Assembly: GCA_963839615.1 (NCBI GenBank)
Contig: CAWIVY010000012.1
Span: forward strand, 1-64,000
Length of the DNA: 64,000 nt
From: DASQMT01 sp963839615
GTDB taxonomy: Bacteria; Actinomycetota; Thermoleophilia; Solirubrobacterales; Solirubrobacteraceae
Direction: 5' to 3'
Positions 9,640 through 18,182 of the stretch are shown here, in pieces. Below the pieces are notes generated by a model. That model was not told the DNA's origin. It ran no database searches and was given only the letters and a program-made list of their open reading frames with translations. The position numbers and the translations under genes were made by a program. The number at the start of each line of letters is the position of its first letter. The stretch's first letter is position 1.

Positions 9640-9925
9640 CGATGACAGCATCACCAGCCCGCTCGCGATGACTCCGAGCAGGGTGAAAGTCTCGCCCTGG
9701 GTGAAGTCGGCGACCGACTTGACGATGATCCAGCCGAGGAACGCCGCGGCAGCGAGTGGCAGCACTCCCACCTACAGCAGGGTCGCTGCTCCGTCACCCA
9801 GCTGAGAGCGGAAGTACCAGGTGCTCGTGACCGCGCTGATCGCATAAAAGGTGCCGTAGAGCACGCCCGTCGTGGCAACGATCTCGGCAAACGCCTCGGC
9901 GACAGACACAGACGAGCCAGCAGCA
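9640..9925 (-). pseudogene. Remnant of an APC-family amino acid permease (C-terminal piece)
   Basis: Read on the minus strand, this stretch gives TTGVLYGTFYAISAVTSTWY, then GDGAATLL, an in-frame TAG at 9772-9774, then VGVLPLAAAAFLGWIIVKSV. This is the penultimate and last helix region of an APC-type permease. No upstream part of the gene exists and a stop interrupts the piece, so it is a dead fragment. It sits between the EamA gene and the integration module and may be a scar of earlier insertion or deletion. The remaining bases up to 10085 show nothing recognisable. Confidence 0.6.
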
Positions 9926-10085
9926 CTCGAAATCCTGCAACGACTCTGCTCGCGCTAGGCAAGCGCAAGGTCCTCCAAATCGGAGTCCACAGACCACTGC
10001 TGGCAACCTCACCGACTTCCAGCGACAGGCCAAACCAGACCGGGCACGCACTTGCACAAGGTGCGTAAACAGGCACGCTACACCC

Positions 10086-10403
10086 ATGGGACGAAGGAGC
10101 CGAAGCAAACGCAAGGGTGCGCGGGGACCCCGAGAGGGGGTCGCACCTACCGCCTCGACCAGCTACGCCGGAGCACGAGTTGCTCGCGTCTCCGTCGACG
10201 ACGAAACGTGGGCCGCGTTCCGGGCGCTGTGCGGTCAGATGCCGGCGAGCGTCCGACTCGGCGAGCTCGTGACTGCTGACGTGGAGCGTAATGCACGCGA
10301 GGGTTCAACGACGCCGGATGCCCTGGCCGCGCTTCGTGCGATTCAAGACCAGGCGGCGGTGCTCGAGTCTTACGTGCGGGCGTCCAAGCCAGCCGACGTC
10401 TGA
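10086..10403 (+). CDS. Small protein of an integration module (possible ribbon-helix-helix)
   Basis: 105 residues with a very basic N-terminus (GRRSRSKRKGARG) followed by RVSVDDETWAAFRALCGQ and SVRLGELVTADVER. The strand-helix-helix pattern beginning at VSVDDETW resembles the ribbon-helix-helix proteins of plasmids and integrative elements, and the position next to an excisionase and integrase agrees. It could be an accessory or copy-control DNA-binding protein. I do not recognise a specific family, and the role is inferred from context. Confidence 0.5.
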   Translation: MGRRSRSKRKGARGPREGVAPTASTSYAGARVARVSVDDETWAAFRALCGQMPASVRLGELVTADVERNAREGSTTPDALAALRAIQDQAAVLESYVRASKPADV

Positions 10404-10479
10404 GCTCGCGACCGCAAGGCCGCACGCGAAGATTTCTTTGCCGTGACACGTTCCTCAGCGGCTGGAAGCACAGGACACG

Positions 10480-10818
10480 ATGGAACGATTGGACAACCAC
10501 CTGCTCAAGCCCGCGGAGGTCATCGAGCGCCTCGGCGTCTCGCGATCGTGGCTCTACGAAGCTGCGAATTCAGGACGCATCCCGTGCGTGCGACTCGGCG
10601 GTGACCGCGGGCCCGTGCGTTTCCCGGCCGACGACCTCGAGCGCTGGCTCGAGCAAGCTCGCTCCGACCGGCTGCCGCGGGACACGAAGCCGGGACGCCC
10701 CGTGCCCGCAGGGACCGACGCGTCGAGGCGGCGCGCTGAAGGTTCAGCGCCAACGAGCGGCCCGGGGCAGCAACTGGCGTTGTCTCTGCTGGCGCCGTCG
10801 GACGCCTCCCGTTATTGA
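10480..10818 (+). CDS. Excisionase-type helix-turn-helix protein
   Basis: 112 residues. The first 60 form a MerR/Xis-like winged helix: LLKPAEVIERLGVSRSWLYE is the helix-turn-helix, and IPCVRLGGDRGPVRFPADD followed by LERWLE is the wing and trailing helix. Such proteins bind next to att sites and turn the integrase toward excision. The tail after residue 65 is proline- and arginine-rich and probably disordered. It runs convergently into the integrase gene with a 7-bp overlap. The long tail is unusual, since classic Xis proteins are 60-75 residues. Confidence 0.7.
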   Translation: MERLDNHLLKPAEVIERLGVSRSWLYEAANSGRIPCVRLGGDRGPVRFPADDLERWLEQARSDRLPRDTKPGRPVPAGTDASRRRAEGSAPTSGPGQQLALSLLAPSDASRY

Positions 10819-12125
10819 GTCCGACTTCCCCGGCGACGACCTGCCGAGGCGATTGCGGTCTCCGTGTCGGCGGCGGCCTCGCGGACGAACGACGACTCGA
10901 GGTGCCCGTAGTGCTCCTCCGTGGTGGTGATCGAGCGGTGCCCGAGCTGGCGCTGGACGAAGATCAGGGGATGGCCGGTGGCGAGCCACGCTGCGGCGGC
11001 GGTGTGGCGCAGGGCGTGCAGCGGCATGTCGCGCTGGCCCGCGTCGACAAGCGCAGCTTCGTGCCAGTCGTGGACGGTTCTGCGGTTTGGCGGCGCCGCC
11101 TCGGTGCGGCCCGCGTAGCGTCCGCGCCGCGGCCGTGGACAGAGGAAGAGCCAGTCGTCTGGTCCGGCACGCCGGACGTCTCGTAGCTCGTCCAGCACGC
11201 GGGCGAGCCGTGGTCCGATCTGGACCGAGCGGAAGCGCTTGCCCTTCGTCGGCTGCGAGGTGTCGCCTCGACGGCCCTGCTGGCGGTAGATGCGAACCAC
11301 GCTCTGCTCGACGTCGAGGTGGCGGAAGCGGACATCGAGCGCTTCGGAGATTCGCGCGCCCGTACCAATCAGAAACGACGCGAGCGGGCGGTAATACGAA
11401 GCGCACGCCTCGAGGTACGGCTCGATCTCATCGAGTCGGAGATAATCCAGCTCGGCTCGGTCGACCGGCAGCGCCGCCACCGCGGTGCACGGGTTACGGC
11501 TCAGCAGCCCACGCCGTTGGGCCTCGTTGAGCGAGACCGACAGGCACGTACGGGCGTTGTTGACGGTCTTCGGCGCGAGCTCGCCGGCTTCGACGAGAGC
11601 GACCATCGCGTCCATCCAGCGCCGCACGAGCTGCTCGTCGATGCGTGCGAGCGGCGTGGAGCCCAGGCTTGGCAACAGTCGCTTGCGGCCGTGCGTCTGG
11701 AAGTCCTCGGCAGAGCCTTTGGTCATATAAGGCCGCCGCTCCTCGAGCAGCCGCAGCCAGAACGTCTCGAAGCTCTCACGGGCGACCTTGACCTCGCCGC
11801 GCTCGATCGACTCCACGAGGCGTCGGCGCGCGGTCGCCGCCGCTCGCCGGCTCGTGAATCCGCGCCGCGACGACAGCTTCCCGTCGGATTGCCGGAACGC
11901 GAAGCGGTAGCGCACACCGCCCCTGGTGGAGTAGACGTAGATGGCGTCGCCGCCGGCATGCTCGACGACCGCCCGCACCTGCTCGGCGGGCTCGAACTCC
12001 GCCCGACGCGACTCATCAAATGCGCGCGCCTCCTGCTGGGTCGAGAACCTCCGCGTGCGCTGCCGGCCCTGCTCACGCCACCGCACTCGCCACCGCTGCT
12101 TGCTCGAATCGAAGTCGACACTCAC
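10812..12125 (-). CDS. Tyrosine-recombinase integrase
   Basis: Site-specific recombinase of 437 residues. An N-terminal arm-binding region (DFDSSKQRWRVRWREQGRQR) is followed by a SAM-like core-binding domain and the catalytic domain with Arg in GTGARISEALDV, His-x-x-Arg in LHALRHTAAAAWL, His in QRQLGHRSITTT and the Tyr nucleophile in EEHYGHL. GTG 12125 is preferred over the farther GTG 12179 because GAGGAGG lies 6 bases before it and because the upstream codons would cross the direct repeats at 12139-12171. The gene points away from the tRNA-Leu fragment at 12262, as usual for tRNA-targeting integrases. It most likely belongs to an element extending to the left, not to the 36.8-kb element on its right. 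Confidence 0.9.
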   Translation of the reverse strand: MSVDFDSSKQRWRVRWREQGRQRTRRFSTQQEARAFDESRRAEFEPAEQVRAVVEHAGGDAIYVYSTRGGVRYRFAFRQSDGKLSSRRGFTSRRAAATARRRLVESIERGEVKVARESFETFWLRLLEERRPYMTKGSAEDFQTHGRKRLLPSLGSTPLARIDEQLVRRWMDAMVALVEAGELAPKTVNNARTCLSVSLNEAQRRGLLSRNPCTAVAALPVDRAELDYLRLDEIEPYLEACASYYRPLASFLIGTGARISEALDVRFRHLDVEQSVVRIYRQQGRRGDTSQPTKGKRFRSVQIGPRLARVLDELRDVRRAGPDDWLFLCPRPRRGRYAGRTEAAPPNRRTVHDWHEAALVDAGQRDMPLHALRHTAAAAWLATGHPLIFVQRQLGHRSITTTEEHYGHLESSFVREAAADTETAIASAGRRRGSRTQ

Positions 12126-12138
12126 GACACGCCTCCTC

Positions 12139-12171
12139 GGGGCCACAAGGGGGCCACACATGTGTGGCCCC
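12139..12171. repeat. Direct and inverted 9-bp repeats before the integrase gene
   Basis: GGGGCCACA occurs at 12139-12147 and again at 12150-12158, and its inverse TGTGGCCCC at 12163-12171. The repeats are spaced about one helical turn apart between the integrase start and the tRNA fragment. This is the arrangement expected for arm-type sites of the integrase or Xis, or for an operator controlling int. Confidence 0.55.
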
Positions 12172-12231
12172 GATGTCAAGAGGCGATGTCAGGAGAAAGT
12201 GGCCCCCCTCCCAGCGGAGACCTGGAAACGA

Positions 12232-12259
12232 CGAAAGCCCCGCGAACGCAGGGCTTTCG
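12232..12259. terminator. tRNA-linked hairpin, left copy
   Basis: CGAAAGCCCCGC-GAAC-GCAGGGCTTTCG forms a long stem just beyond the 3' end of the tRNA-Leu fragment. The same stem with loop ATTA occurs at 48985-49012 beside the intact tRNA. It resembles the terminator of the tRNA gene, working in both directions, and shows that homology at the two ends continues outside the exact 60-bp repeat. Confidence 0.6.
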
Positions 12260-12261
12260 AA

Positions 12262-12321
12262 GATGCGCCGAAGAGGACTCGAACCTCCACCCGGTTATCC
12301 CGGACCAGGCCCTCAACCTGG
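12262..12321 (-). repeat. Left attachment repeat: 3' part of tRNA-Leu (60 bp)
   Basis: These 60 bases are identical to 49014-49073, the 3' part of the intact tRNA-Leu(GAG) gene from the anticodon stem to the discriminator base. Beyond 12321 the sequence no longer matches the tRNA 5' half. This is the footprint of integrase-mediated insertion with crossover in the anticodon region. Confidence 0.88.
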
Positions 12322-12409
12322 TAACCCGGGTGTCATATCCGTCCTATGCATCCAGGACGTCTAGAACGTCCGCGGATCTGGACGGAATGGAAGCAATGGA
12401 CGATCTGGA

Positions 12410-12432
12410 TGTTGCCGCGGATGTTGCCACGG
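12410..12432. repeat. Left-end pair of 11-bp direct repeats
   Basis: TGTTGCCGCGG (12410-12420) and TGTTGCCACGG (12422-12432) are direct repeats with a 12-bp period, lying about 90 bp inside the left tRNA repeat. They match the pair at the other end of the element and look like arm-type integrase sites. Confidence 0.6.
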
Positions 12433-12856
12433 GCAGGTCGCCATTGACACCCACTGCACATATCGCCTGCGCGCAGACGCGCACGACCGCCACGGTGGCA
12501 CACGGGTGTAGCGCGCGCTCCACGTACACGGGCACGCCGGCGCTGGACTGGACGCCTTGACGCGCTGCCGAGCGTGGGCGCGCGGCTCTCGCTCCACGGG
12601 GCGTCCGGCCTCGCGGACGCCGACGTGAGCCGGGCGGTTCTCTCGGGATCGCCAAGCCGATCAACACGGAGCTGCGTGCGGCCTACTTTGGCGCGCTGAC
12701 CGCCGGCACGGCGGAGCGGATGGACAGACTCGACCTGCGCGGGCTGGGGGAGGCGGGTGATCGAAGCGGTCGCGCGCGTGGTCGGCGCCAAGCTGAGCCT
12801 GTTCGGTCGGCCTTCGAGCTGAAGTGGGGCACGGCAGGACCTGGCGCTGGCCGCGG
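12433..12856. other. Non-coding left end of the integrated element
   Basis: About 420 bases between the arm-type repeats and the first cargo gene. Several overlapping frames are open, but none has family resemblance or a convincing ribosome-binding site. I see no gene here. Confidence 0.4.
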
Positions 12857-13669
12857 TCAGGAGGACCGGTGACGGGGGCGACGCGCTTCGCGCGAGACGG
12901 GGGCGTCCTCGCCTCGAGGCTGAGCCATGAGCGATACCTGCCCACCGTCGACGGTGACCGTCTCACCGGTGATGTACGACGCGCCCGAGCCGGCCAGAAA
13001 GGCGATCACGTCCGCGACCTCCTCTGGCGCCGCCGCCCGTCTCTGCATGTTGCACGTCAAGGGCTGTCCCAAGACGCCGAGCTGCTGCAGCGCGGGCACT
13101 GACATCGGCGTCACGACCCAACCTGGAGCCACGGCGTTCACACGGATGCCAAGGGGGGCGAGCTCGCACGCCGCATAGCGCGTTAGCGCGACGAGCGCGG
13201 CTTTGGAGACACCGTAGGCGGCCATGCCGGGCTCAGCCTGCACGGCATTCACCGAGGCGACGCTCACGACGGTCCCGCCGCCGCTTGCGGCCATGTGGGG
13301 CGCCGCCGAGCGAATCATGTTCCGCGGCCCGCCCAGGTTCACCGCCAGGACGCGATGCCACTCCTCGTCGCCCAGCTCCGTGATCGAATCCTGGCGGCCG
13401 ACCACTCCGGCCGAGTTGACGACGACGTCGAGGCGCCCGACCGTCGACACCACCTCACCCACCATCGCCGCGACCTGGAGCGGGTCAGCGACGTCGCACA
13501 CTCGGGAACGACAGCAGCCGAGTCGCGAGAGCTCGGCCTGCGCTTGCGCGAGCCGGGTTTGGCCCCGGGAGCAGATCATCACCGCCATGCCGGTTCGCAG
13601 CAGCGCCGCGGCGGCGGCCTTCCCGATGCCACTCGACCCGCCCGTCACGATTGCCGCGCGCTGCTCCAA
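12857..13669 (-). CDS. SDR-family oxidoreductase
   Basis: 270-residue short-chain dehydrogenase of the FabG/glucose-dehydrogenase type. The Rossmann motif TGGSSGIG is at residues 9-16, NSAG at about 88, the Ser of the triad in VVSVASVNAV and Tyr-x-x-x-Lys in MAAYGVSKAAL; the end has GETVTVDGGQ. The C-terminal 25 residues after the family end are basic and probably disordered. TTG 13669 is the likely start, 3 bases after the metallophosphatase stop. It is the last gene of the minus-strand operon that begins at the IclR gene. The substrate is probably a sugar, sugar acid or polyol, inferred from the neighbours. Confidence 0.82.
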   Translation of the reverse strand: MEQRAAIVTGGSSGIGKAAAAALLRTGMAVMICSRGQTRLAQAQAELSRLGCCRSRVCDVADPLQVAAMVGEVVSTVGRLDVVVNSAGVVGRQDSITELGDEEWHRVLAVNLGGPRNMIRSAAPHMAASGGGTVVSVASVNAVQAEPGMAAYGVSKAALVALTRYAACELAPLGIRVNAVAPGWVVTPMSVPALQQLGVLGQPLTCNMQRRAAAPEEVADVIAFLAGSGASYITGETVTVDGGQVSLMAQPRGEDAPVSREARRPRHRSS

Positions 13670-13672
13670 TCG

Positions 13673-14650
13673 TTAGCCCGTCACGAGTTGGTGCGAGCGC
13701 ACCTCGTCTCCTGCCAAGGTGACGATCGCGCCGTCGACCACGCCCTCCGCGTACCGGCTGCCGGGATTGACACAGAGCGTGCGGCCGATGCGAGTCGTCC
13801 CCCGGGACTCGTGCACATGCCCGTGGAGTGCGAGCAGCGGCTGCAGCTCCTCGATCGCCCGGCGCACGCTCGCGCTCCCGATGGGAACCTGCTTAGGCTC
13901 GCCTCCCTGCTTGACCATTACGAGGTCCTGCGTCAGCGCCGGCCCCCAATCCAGACCCGACTCGATGGGCGGCTCGTGGAAGTTGAAGATGGCCCGATCG
14001 AAGCCGTCGGCATCCTTGGTCAACTCGACGATCTTCTGCCAGAGCTCGTCCTCGGTGGTCTCGCGCGGGGTGTCCCACGGCGTCGTGGTGGACCAGCCGA
14101 GGCTGAACATCTCGTACGGCCCGACTTGCACGCGCTCGCCGTCGCAGCGCTTGACCGTGGGCCCGCGCAGGCACTCGTCGACGTACCACTCGTCATCGTT
14201 GCCGGGCATCACGAACAGCTCGACATCGCTGTCAGCCAGCCGCGAGTCGGCTAGCGCCACCCAGCGGTCGAGTGTGTCGGTCATGAGCTGCCGGAACACC
14301 GCGTCGAGGTGATCCTGGTCGGCGGCGAGCCGCTGAACCTCCTGGGCGTCGCAGCGGTACGGGTAGAAGCCGTTCGTGCGGACGCTCTCCTCGAAGCCGG
14401 CGAGCTCCGCCTCGGTGGCGAGGGTGCGCCTCTGCCCCTGGAACTCCGCCGTCGCGCCGTCGCCGTTCTCGACGATCGGGACGATCGCCTTGCCGGTGAG
14501 GTCGCCGCCCATGATCAGGGCCTGCGCCTTGTAGACGCGCCCGGCGGAGAGGAACTTCCGCCACGCCAGGTCCGACCCGTGCAGGTCGCTCGCATAGAAG
14601 ATCCGGAACGTGTCCGCGGCGGCGTCTCGCCTGCTCGACCAGAAGGGCAT
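13673..14650 (-). CDS. Calcineurin-like metallophosphoesterase
   Basis: 325 residues. The dinuclear metal site is visible: Asp-x-His in YASDLHGSDL (residue 18 onward), GGDLTG, the Asn-Asp of VMPGNDDEWY, and the final LLALHGHVHES with a GRTLCVNPGS-type end. The opening and closing blocks match the calcineurin-like phosphoesterase fold. It is longer than YfcE-type enzymes (about 180 residues) because of inserts between residues 60 and 130. The ATG at 14650 is used since the longer upstream frame is antisense to the SDR gene. It lies in the operon between two SDR genes; its substrate, perhaps a phosphorylated intermediate or nucleotide, is not predictable. Confidence 0.8.
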   Translation of the reverse strand: MPFWSSRRDAAADTFRIFYASDLHGSDLAWRKFLSAGRVYKAQALIMGGDLTGKAIVPIVENGDGATAEFQGQRRTLATEAELAGFEESVRTNGFYPYRCDAQEVQRLAADQDHLDAVFRQLMTDTLDRWVALADSRLADSDVELFVMPGNDDEWYVDECLRGPTVKRCDGERVQVGPYEMFSLGWSTTTPWDTPRETTEDELWQKIVELTKDADGFDRAIFNFHEPPIESGLDWGPALTQDLVMVKQGGEPKQVPIGSASVRRAIEELQPLLALHGHVHESRGTTRIGRTLCVNPGSRYAEGVVDGAIVTLAGDEVRSHQLVTG

Positions 14651-14681
14651 GCTCTCAAGCTCGCTCGCAGCCGAGCGCCGG

Positions 14682-15425
14682 CTACGGCATGACCGTGCCG
14701 CCGTTGGGGTCGAGGTGCTGGCCCGTGTAGAAGTCGCCGCCCTCGCCGGCCAGGAACGCGACCGTGAGCGCCACGTCACGCGGCAAGCCGAAGCGCTTGA
14801 GCGGGATCTCCTCGCGCACCTCGTCGGTGAACTCATGGCCCGCTCGCAGTTTGGGGGTGTCGGTCGGCCCAGGGCACACCCCGTTGACCAGGATCGTCGG
14901 CGCCCATGCCTGCGCGAGCGAGCGGGTGAGGGTGAGCAGCCCGCCCTTCGCGGCGGTGTAGTGGGCGAGGAGCGGGTAGCCGATGAACGCCTGCTCGGAG
15001 ATGATGTTGACGATCTTCCCTCCGCCCTGCTCGAACATGTGCGGGGCGGCCGCCTGGGCGGCGAAGAACGGCCCCTTGAGGTGAATGCCGATGGCACGGT
15101 CCCATTTCTCCTCGGTGATGTCCGCGACCGTGTCGTAGCGGCCGTCGCCCGCGTTGTTCACCAGCAGGTCGATGCGGCCGAACGTCTTGACCGTCTGCTC
15201 CACCAGGTTCCGTACGTCGGCCACGACTGCGACGTCGCCGGCCACGAACTCGACAGGCCCGCCGAGGTCACGCAGCTTCGCGAGCATCTCCTCCGCGGCG
15301 TCGTCCTGTCGCAGGTCGTTGAGCATCAGCGTGGCGCCCTGCCGCACGAGCTCCTCGCAGATCCCCGCGCCGATGCCTCTGCCTCCCCCCGTGACCAACG
15401 CGATGGTTCCAGCCAGCGACGTCAT
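14682..15425 (-). CDS. SDR-family oxidoreductase
   Basis: 247 residues with TGGGRGIG (NAD(P) binding, residues 12-19), LLVNNAG, catalytic Ser in NIISEQAFIG and Tyr-x-x-x-Lys in HYTAAKGG. Asp in MLNDLRQDD after the second strand suggests NAD(H) preference. The C-terminal TGQHLDPNGGTVMP is the usual SDR end. The start overlaps the stop of the glycosidase gene (ATGA) and has GAAGAGG upstream, so the two are translationally coupled. A likely job is oxidation of a sugar or sugar lactone released by the glycosidase, which is inference from position only. Confidence 0.85.
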   Translation of the reverse strand: MTSLAGTIALVTGGGRGIGAGICEELVRQGATLMLNDLRQDDAAEEMLAKLRDLGGPVEFVAGDVAVVADVRNLVEQTVKTFGRIDLLVNNAGDGRYDTVADITEEKWDRAIGIHLKGPFFAAQAAAPHMFEQGGGKIVNIISEQAFIGYPLLAHYTAAKGGLLTLTRSLAQAWAPTILVNGVCPGPTDTPKLRAGHEFTDEVREEIPLKRFGLPRDVALTVAFLAGEGGDFYTGQHLDPNGGTVMP

Positions 15426-17362
15426 CCGGAAACCTCTTCTTTTGCGATTGTGATTGCTGTGACGTGTTTGGGATCGAGGCTGGCGGGCGTGGCGAAGAGG
15501 CCGTTGCCGTTGGTGGTCCAGGTCTCGCCGGTGACGAGGTCGCGTGCGGTTCTGGCGGCGATCCGCTCGGCGAGCTGGGGACTGAGCCGGATGTCGGGCC
15601 GGCGCGGTTGGGTGCCGACGTTGGCGACGAAGAACGTGTAGGCGTCGTCGGTCTCGTAGGCGGTGGTCCAGACGTCGTCAGTGTCGGCCTGGATCGGGGT
15701 CTGGAGCTCCAGTTCGGCCAATGCCGCCAGCAGGCCCGTCTCGTCGAGCAGGGTCAGGCGGCCGGTCTGTTCGAGTCGCCGGGTGAGCGCCGCGAGCTCC
15801 GAGTCGGTGCCGGAGATGGCGGTGGTCGGGAGGCTGCGGGCGAGCAGCGTGGAGCCGGCCTCGACGGCCTCGACGACGGGCTCGAGGTCGCTGGGGCGGA
15901 CGCTGTCCGGGCCGGCGTAGACCAGCACGCGCGGGATCGGCTCGGTGGCGGCGCGTGACATCGGGACGATGGCGAAGTCGATGTCCTCGGCGTGCAGCTC
16001 GCGGAACGCCTCCCACCACTCGCCCAGCTCCTTCGGCCGGTCCATGTCGATCCAGATGTGGTAGAGCTTCCTCCAGTCGTCGAAGCGTTCGGCGATCGCG
16101 AGCCGGTGGTGGTCGAGGCTCCAGAGCAGGCCCACGTCGGCGAGCTGTTGGTCGGCCTGCAGCGCCTTGGCCATGGTGATCGCCTGCTTGACCTGCTCGA
16201 GGCGTGGGCGGACCTTGCCGAGGGGGCTGATCGGTGCGCCCTGAACGTCGTCGCGTTCGACGAACACGTAGTAGGACAGCCCGCGGAGACCGAGCGCCAG
16301 CGCGAGCTCGGTGAGGTAGCGCTGGTGGTCGTCCGACGGCGCGCCGAAGACCTCCTCTTGACCCATGGGGGAGAGGCTCTGGAACTCGGCGGCCCACGGG
16401 AAGCGCGTCACGGCGCGCTCCAGGCGGACGTACCAGCTCGCCACCAGCGCCTGGTCGCCCGGCACCATGTCGGTGAGGAACATGCCGAGTCCGTGGCTGT
16501 CGACGACGTCCTCGATCTGCGACCAGTCGATGTAGTGCGAGAACTGCTTCATGTTGCTGTAGATCGGGACGTCCACGCCTTGGGCACGACTGAAGTCGCG
16601 CATCCAGGTGTACGTCTCGGCGATCGTGTCCGTGATGAACTCGAACGAGTCGAGCACGGCCCGCGTGGAGTGCGTGCGGTAGTCGGGCTCTGCGATCGCG
16701 TCGAGCGCGCCGCCGTGGTCGCCCCACGCGGCCCGGAGGCCCGCGTCGTCGCCGTAGCGCTCGCGCAGCCAGTCGCCGTAGCGGGCGCGCACGGCTTCGC
16801 CGGCGTAGGGCACGTGGATGCTGCCCTCCGAGGGGTCGGACTCGGCGTCGGTGGAGTAGGGGAAGTAGGGCTCGTTGTCGACCGAGACCAGGATGATCGG
16901 CCCGCCGTTGGTGGCCAGGCGCGGCACGATGTGCGGGAGCAGCGCCCCCAGGAACTCCTCGGTACGCTCGCGATAGCGCGGGTCGGAGCGCTCGAGCCGG
17001 CACACATCCTCGGCCGGGCCGCGCGTCGGCCACTCGGCGTCGATGATCGGCCCGACGCGCAACAGGAAGTCGAACCCCTCGGCCGCGCACTGATCGATGA
17101 AGCCGACCAGATCGCGTGAGGGATGCGTTTCACCGGTGAAGTCGAACCCGCCGTCCGCGAGCTCATGGAAATCCCAGCACACGAACGACGACACCTGATC
17201 AAGACCGGCACTCTTGATCGCCTTCAACGACCGGCCCCAGAACAGGCTGATCAACCGCCAGTACTCGATGCTGCCCGCCACCAACGGCGTCACTACACCA
17301 TCCACCCGCAGCCCACGCTCATCCAACGTGACCGCGCGCTCAGCCTTGGGCATTTCGTCCAC
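15422..17362 (-). CDS. GH35/GH42-like glycoside hydrolase, copy 1
   Basis: 646 residues. The N-terminal half follows the beta-galactosidase-type TIM barrel: GSIEYWRL (compare GGSFHYWR), FVCWDFHE, GGFDFTGETHPSRDL, LLRVGPIIDAEWP and the acid/base Asn-Glu in ILVSVDNEPYFPY (about residue 170). A second Glu in FPWAAEFQSLSP is a candidate nucleophile. No signal peptide is seen, so it acts in the cytoplasm on imported oligosaccharides or glycosides. It is about nine-tenths identical over most of its length to the gene at 21941-23881. Its N-terminus overlaps the creatininase-family gene by 23 bases. Exact sugar specificity cannot be given. Confidence 0.72.
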   Translation of the reverse strand: MDEMPKAERAVTLDERGLRVDGVVTPLVAGSIEYWRLISLFWGRSLKAIKSAGLDQVSSFVCWDFHELADGGFDFTGETHPSRDLVGFIDQCAAEGFDFLLRVGPIIDAEWPTRGPAEDVCRLERSDPRYRERTEEFLGALLPHIVPRLATNGGPIILVSVDNEPYFPYSTDAESDPSEGSIHVPYAGEAVRARYGDWLRERYGDDAGLRAAWGDHGGALDAIAEPDYRTHSTRAVLDSFEFITDTIAETYTWMRDFSRAQGVDVPIYSNMKQFSHYIDWSQIEDVVDSHGLGMFLTDMVPGDQALVASWYVRLERAVTRFPWAAEFQSLSPMGQEEVFGAPSDDHQRYLTELALALGLRGLSYYVFVERDDVQGAPISPLGKVRPRLEQVKQAITMAKALQADQQLADVGLLWSLDHHRLAIAERFDDWRKLYHIWIDMDRPKELGEWWEAFRELHAEDIDFAIVPMSRAATEPIPRVLVYAGPDSVRPSDLEPVVEAVEAGSTLLARSLPTTAISGTDSELAALTRRLEQTGRLTLLDETGLLAALAELELQTPIQADTDDVWTTAYETDDAYTFFVANVGTQPRRPDIRLSPQLAERIAARTARDLVTGETWTTNGNGLFATPASLDPKHVTAITIAKEEVSG

Positions 17363-18140
17363 CTTCCGCTTGCGACGGGATATCGAATTCCTTACGCAGC
17401 GCCTTGACCAGCGCCTTCACCAGCATCTTGTTCACTCGCTCGCCCTTCTCGCGCGAGCCCTGCGTCGCGAGCGAGAGCACGCCCGACCTGGGGATGTGGC
17501 TGGGCGGCTCGGGCAGGATGTCGTACCAGGGATGCTCCTCTGACTGGTCGTCCGCGATCAGGTCCGTCCGCACCAGCTCGGGTCGCGCATCGAGCATGAG
17601 GCTCGTCTCGACGATCGCAGCGTGCTCGACATCCCAGCCCGGGAAGCCCTCCTGGAAGAGCCAGGAGAGCTCGTCCTGGGTGAAGGCGTTGAAGATGCTG
17701 TCCACCGACATCACCGTCGCGCCGTCGAGCGAGCCACGCTTGCGAGCCTGGTCGATGCCCTCCCACACGAAGTTGGTGCTCTCCATGTGCCATCCGAAGA
17801 CGACGATCTGGCGAAACCCATGGCGCGCCAACTCGGAGACGACATCACGGACGACGTGAATCAGCGTCTCCCCGTCCAGGGAGGTGGTTCCTGGAAAGCC
17901 CTGGCCGCCTCCGCTGAGTGCTTTCGACTTGAACCCGAACGGCAACGGGGGCGGGATGACGATCTTGACCTCCTGCGCGGCGCGCTTGATCACCTCGAGC
18001 GGGAGGAGCGTGTCCGTCGCGAGCGGCAGATGGGGACCGTGCTGTTCCGTTGAACCGATCAGCCAAATCGGCACGTGGCCCTCCGACACGGCCAGCTCGA
18101 CTTCCTTCCAGGTCATCTCCTCCATCATCGGTCCGAGCAC
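17340..18140 (-). CDS. Creatininase-family amidohydrolase
   Basis: 266 residues. The creatininase signature STEQHGPHLPLATDTLL (residues 30-46) supplies Glu, His and Asp metal ligands; a further His is in VVFGWHMESTN where creatininases usually have GNGHGGN, and Glu in EHAAIVETSLML closes the metal site. The loss of the Gly-His-Gly-Gly-Asn text suggests a substrate different from creatinine. Family members hydrolyse creatinine, guanidino or formamido compounds and some act in mycofactocin or riboflavin-type pathways. It sits between the permease and the glycosidase in the IclR-led operon. Confidence 0.75.
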   Translation of the reverse strand: MLGPMMEEMTWKEVELAVSEGHVPIWLIGSTEQHGPHLPLATDTLLPLEVIKRAAQEVKIVIPPPLPFGFKSKALSGGGQGFPGTTSLDGETLIHVVRDVVSELARHGFRQIVVFGWHMESTNFVWEGIDQARKRGSLDGATVMSVDSIFNAFTQDELSWLFQEGFPGWDVEHAAIVETSLMLDARPELVRTDLIADDQSEEHPWYDILPEPPSHIPRSGVLSLATQGSREKGERVNKMLVKALVKALRKEFDIPSQAEGGRNAQG

Positions 18141-18182
18141 AATCCACTTCCTTCTGTCTGTCAGAGCCCGCTCCGCCCCGTC

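Noticed and set aside
10812..12125. Integrase as the enzyme that moves the 36.8-kb element
   Set aside because: It lies outside the left repeat, and its adjacent repeats (GGGGCCACA) differ from those inside the element (TGTTGYCRCGG).
12262..12560. Reading the left tRNA copy as a second working tRNA-Leu
   Set aside because: The 5' half with acceptor and D arm is missing; homology stops at 12321.
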